Assembly: GCA_963789565.1 (NCBI GenBank)
Contig: CAWBKX010000002.1
Location: forward strand, 1,178,001-1,242,000
Direction: 5' to 3'
From: CALAGB01 sp963789565
Lineage (GTDB): Bacteria; Chloroflexota; Chloroflexia; Thermomicrobiales; Thermomicrobiaceae
DNA: 64,000 bases
The translations under genes and the position numbers were made by a program. The notes beneath the pieces are model-generated. The model did no database searches. It had not been told where the DNA came from and worked only from the letters and a program-made list of their open reading frames with translations. Shown piece after piece: positions 62,466 through 64,000 of this stretch (position 1 is the first letter of the stretch; the number at the start of each line of letters is the position of its first letter).

Positions 62466-63677
62466 ATGGCAGCGAATCGAGATCTCACGGCGCGGGAAGC
62501 CGCGCTGCAGCTCGGCATCAGCCTCTCGACTCTGTATGCATACGTCAGCCGTGGGTTGATCCACTCACGGCCGGGACCGACTGGATCGCGCGAAAAGCGC
62601 TATGCATCCGCAGACGTCCTGGCCCTGAGGGAGCGACAGGCACTGCGGCGCGACCCGTCTCGTTCGGCCGAAACCGCGCTCAGCTGGGGCACACCCGTGC
62701 TCGAATCGGCCATCACGCTCATCGAAAACGGCAAACTCTTCTATCGCGGTTACGACGCGGTCGAGCTGGCTCAGACAATGCATTTCGAAGAGGTTGTTGG
62801 ACTACTGTGGTTCGGCCGTCTGGGAGAGCAGATCGAGCTCGCGTCCGCATCCGACCTGACTCCACTACCTGCGGGATTGCCCGATTCACTCGATACGCTC
62901 GAACGCGTGCAGATTCATCTCCCGCTGCTGGCATCCGCCGACCCGGCCGCCTACGATCTGCGGGCGCCCGCATTGCGACGCGCAGGAGCCCGTGTCTTGA
63001 CCTCGATGGCGATGCAGGTCGCCGAGGCGCAGATATCCGCATCGATCGCGACAGCCGTAGCGGATCGCTGGGCGCCAGGGGTGCCGAACGCGGAACGGCT
63101 CATCGATGCCGCACTCATCATTTCCGCCGACCATGAGCTAAATCCGTCCTCTTTCACAGTCCGCTGCGTCGCGGCCACGGGAGCACCTCTTTACGACGCC
63201 ATCGGCGCGGGCATTGCTGCGCTGCGAGGCACGCGGCATGGGGCATCGAGCTATCGCATCGAGGCGCTGCTGGCCGAGATCGAGACGCCCGAACGTGCGG
63301 CGTCCGTCCTGGAAGACCGTCTGCGCCGCGGCGAGCCGATCCCAGGATTCGGCCACAACCTCTACCCGAATGGCGATCCGCGCGCAGTGTTGCTGAATAG
63401 TCTGTGTCACGAGCTGACGCCGAGCCATCCGGCGCTTGCGCTGACCGACGCACTGTTCGATGCAGCCGCCGAAGTGATTCAGGAACGACCGAACGTCGAT
63501 CTCGGACTGGTGACGGTCGCGCGCGTGCTTGGCATGCCGAACGGATCGGCGCTCAAACTGATGGCTCTGGGACGAGTGGCGGGTTGGGTAGCGCACGCGC
63601 TGGAGCAATATCCGACTCAACGCATCATCCGGCCACGTGCCAAGTACGTCGGACCGGCGCCAAACCACCTCTTGTGA
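62466..63677 (+). CDS. Citrate synthase fused to an N-terminal DNA-binding HTH domain
   Basis: The 403-residue protein has an excisionase/MerR-type HTH at about 8-55 (TAREAALQLGISLSTLYAYVSRGLI, then YASADVLALRERQAL) and a citrate-synthase domain from about 70. Catalytic positions are kept: H223 (SADHELNPSSF), H258 (GTRHGASS), H298 (GFGHNLY) and D345 (NVDLGLV). So it could both bind DNA and act as enzyme, or be a sensor of CoA or oxaloacetate. The ATG at 62466 follows GAAGGG; the frame opens 69 bases earlier into the palindrome array. It is divergent from a second citrate synthase. Confidence 0.87.
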   Translation: MAANRDLTAREAALQLGISLSTLYAYVSRGLIHSRPGPTGSREKRYASADVLALRERQALRRDPSRSAETALSWGTPVLESAITLIENGKLFYRGYDAVELAQTMHFEEVVGLLWFGRLGEQIELASASDLTPLPAGLPDSLDTLERVQIHLPLLASADPAAYDLRAPALRRAGARVLTSMAMQVAEAQISASIATAVADRWAPGVPNAERLIDAALIISADHELNPSSFTVRCVAATGAPLYDAIGAGIAALRGTRHGASSYRIEALLAEIETPERAASVLEDRLRRGEPIPGFGHNLYPNGDPRAVLLNSLCHELTPSHPALALTDALFDAAAEVIQERPNVDLGLVTVARVLGMPNGSALKLMALGRVAGWVAHALEQYPTQRIIRPRAKYVGPAPNHLL

Positions 63678-63824
63678 TCTCGTGCCAGCCAAATTGGAGC
63701 GAATTGGTTCAACGCGATGATGTCACTATGGTGCTCTTGACACGGGGCCACTGCCATCTCGCTGGATGTCGTAGCCATTGAGGAGGCTGACGAAGACCGC
63801 CAACGGGTTATGATCGTTTGCCAT

Positions 63825-63861
63825 GAAGTAAATTGACACCACCGACGTGAAGTGAATTGTC
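63825..63861 (+). promoter_or_regulatory. Direct repeats and candidate promoter upstream of the last gene
   Basis: Two 13-base copies, GAAGTAAATTGAC (63825) and GAAGTGAATTGTC (63849), differ at two positions and are 24 bases apart. The first contains TTGACA (63833-63838), a perfect -35 box. The second overlaps the expected -10. This may be an activator or repressor site pair. Confidence 0.4.
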
Positions 63862-63885
63862 GGAAGTGAACGAAACGGAGCAAGA

Positions 63886-64000
63886 ATGGACCCTTCATGG
63901 CACGGCAAAGCGGCGCTCATCGAGGAGATCGATCGTCACCTCGACCGTGCGTATTTGGTCGAGTCGCTCAGCAACCTTGCCAAGATTCCAACTGCGGTTC
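63886..64000 (+). CDS. Probable M20-family metallopeptidase, N-terminus only (runs off window)
   Basis: The ATG at 63886 follows AACGGAG by six bases, and the frame is open for 38 codons to the window edge. The sequence HLDRAYLVESLSNLAKIPTAV resembles the N-terminus of M20 amidohydrolases (ArgE/DapE), where the first helix is followed by a IPT(x)V(P) motif. The catalytic part is beyond the window, so the assignment is tentative. Confidence 0.5.
   Translation, partial: MDPSWHGKAALIEEIDRHLDRAYLVESLSNLAKIPTAV

Noticed and set aside
1..64000. CRISPR array, insertion sequence, prophage, tRNA or rRNA
   Set aside because: No spaced direct-repeat series, transposase, integrase, phage gene, tRNA cloverleaf or rRNA segment was seen on reading both strands of the gene gaps.

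Overview
The window is 64 kb of a high-GC (about 60% by eye), gene-dense bacterial chromosome. It shows no CRISPR array, insertion sequence, integrase or phage gene, and I see no tRNA or rRNA. The gene content points to a monoderm of the Chloroflexota, perhaps Thermomicrobia-like: a heliorhodopsin (a family known almost only from monoderms), secreted proteins with Pro/Thr-rich tails and lipoboxes, a class A PBP with a low-complexity tail, and a GerMN/Gmad2 lipoprotein. No outer-membrane machinery is visible. The lineage is inference; no marker gene is present to settle it.

Layout. 1-3.6 kb (+): the end of an AlaX tRNA-editing protein, a PLP aminotransferase, a stand-alone LigD-type polymerase and a PqqB-like hydrolase. 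3.7-14 kb (-): a ten-gene respiratory complex I operon, nuoABCD-HJKLMN, with nuoE, F, G and also nuoI absent. 14.1-16.8 kb (-): penicillin-binding protein 1A. 17-23.2 kb (+): a noncanonical SDR, a PRC-barrel protein, a GT4 glycosyltransferase plus CDP-alcohol phosphatidyltransferase lipid pair behind a structured leader, a LysM lipoprotein, a promoter/structured-RNA/terminator unit, and an L,D-transpeptidase. 23.3-32.7 kb: amino-acid and housekeeping genes (RNHCP protein, threonine dehydratase, DUF1684 protein, leucyl aminopeptidase, sugar epimerase, ZapE-like ATPase, YjbQ, XRE regulator, sulfurtransferase, cysteine synthase). 32.8-39.4 kb (-): a peptide-type ABC importer (binding protein and two permeases, no ATPase gene) in one unit with an MlrC-like M81 protein and a CapA-like protein. 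39.8-48.2 kb: GerMN lipoprotein, recD2, a membrane protein, an HD protein, folC and a secreted beta-helix protein. 48.4-54.3 kb: AlkA-type glycosylase, heliorhodopsin, MarR regulator, serine hydrolase, NnrS-like membrane protein and PspC protein. 54.4-58 kb (+): Mrp and a sugar-acid unit (small ORF, uronate-dehydrogenase-like SDR, enolase-superfamily dehydratase). 58-64 kb: a membrane protein, a FabF-like ketosynthase with an N-terminal zinc ribbon next to a DUF1989 protein, a divergent pair of citrate synthases (one fused to a DNA-binding HTH) around a palindrome array, and the start of a probable M20 peptidase.

How parts work together. The nuo genes encode the whole proton-pumping arm plus B, C and D, but not the NADH module or the ferredoxin-like NuoI, so the complex needs partners from elsewhere or another donor. 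The two citrate synthases and the AATCAAT/ATTGATT array look like a self-contained regulatory unit. The best single find is the heliorhodopsin: its two buried His, counterion Glu, Arg and retinal Lys all fall at a constant offset of +15 from the reference protein HeR 48C12.
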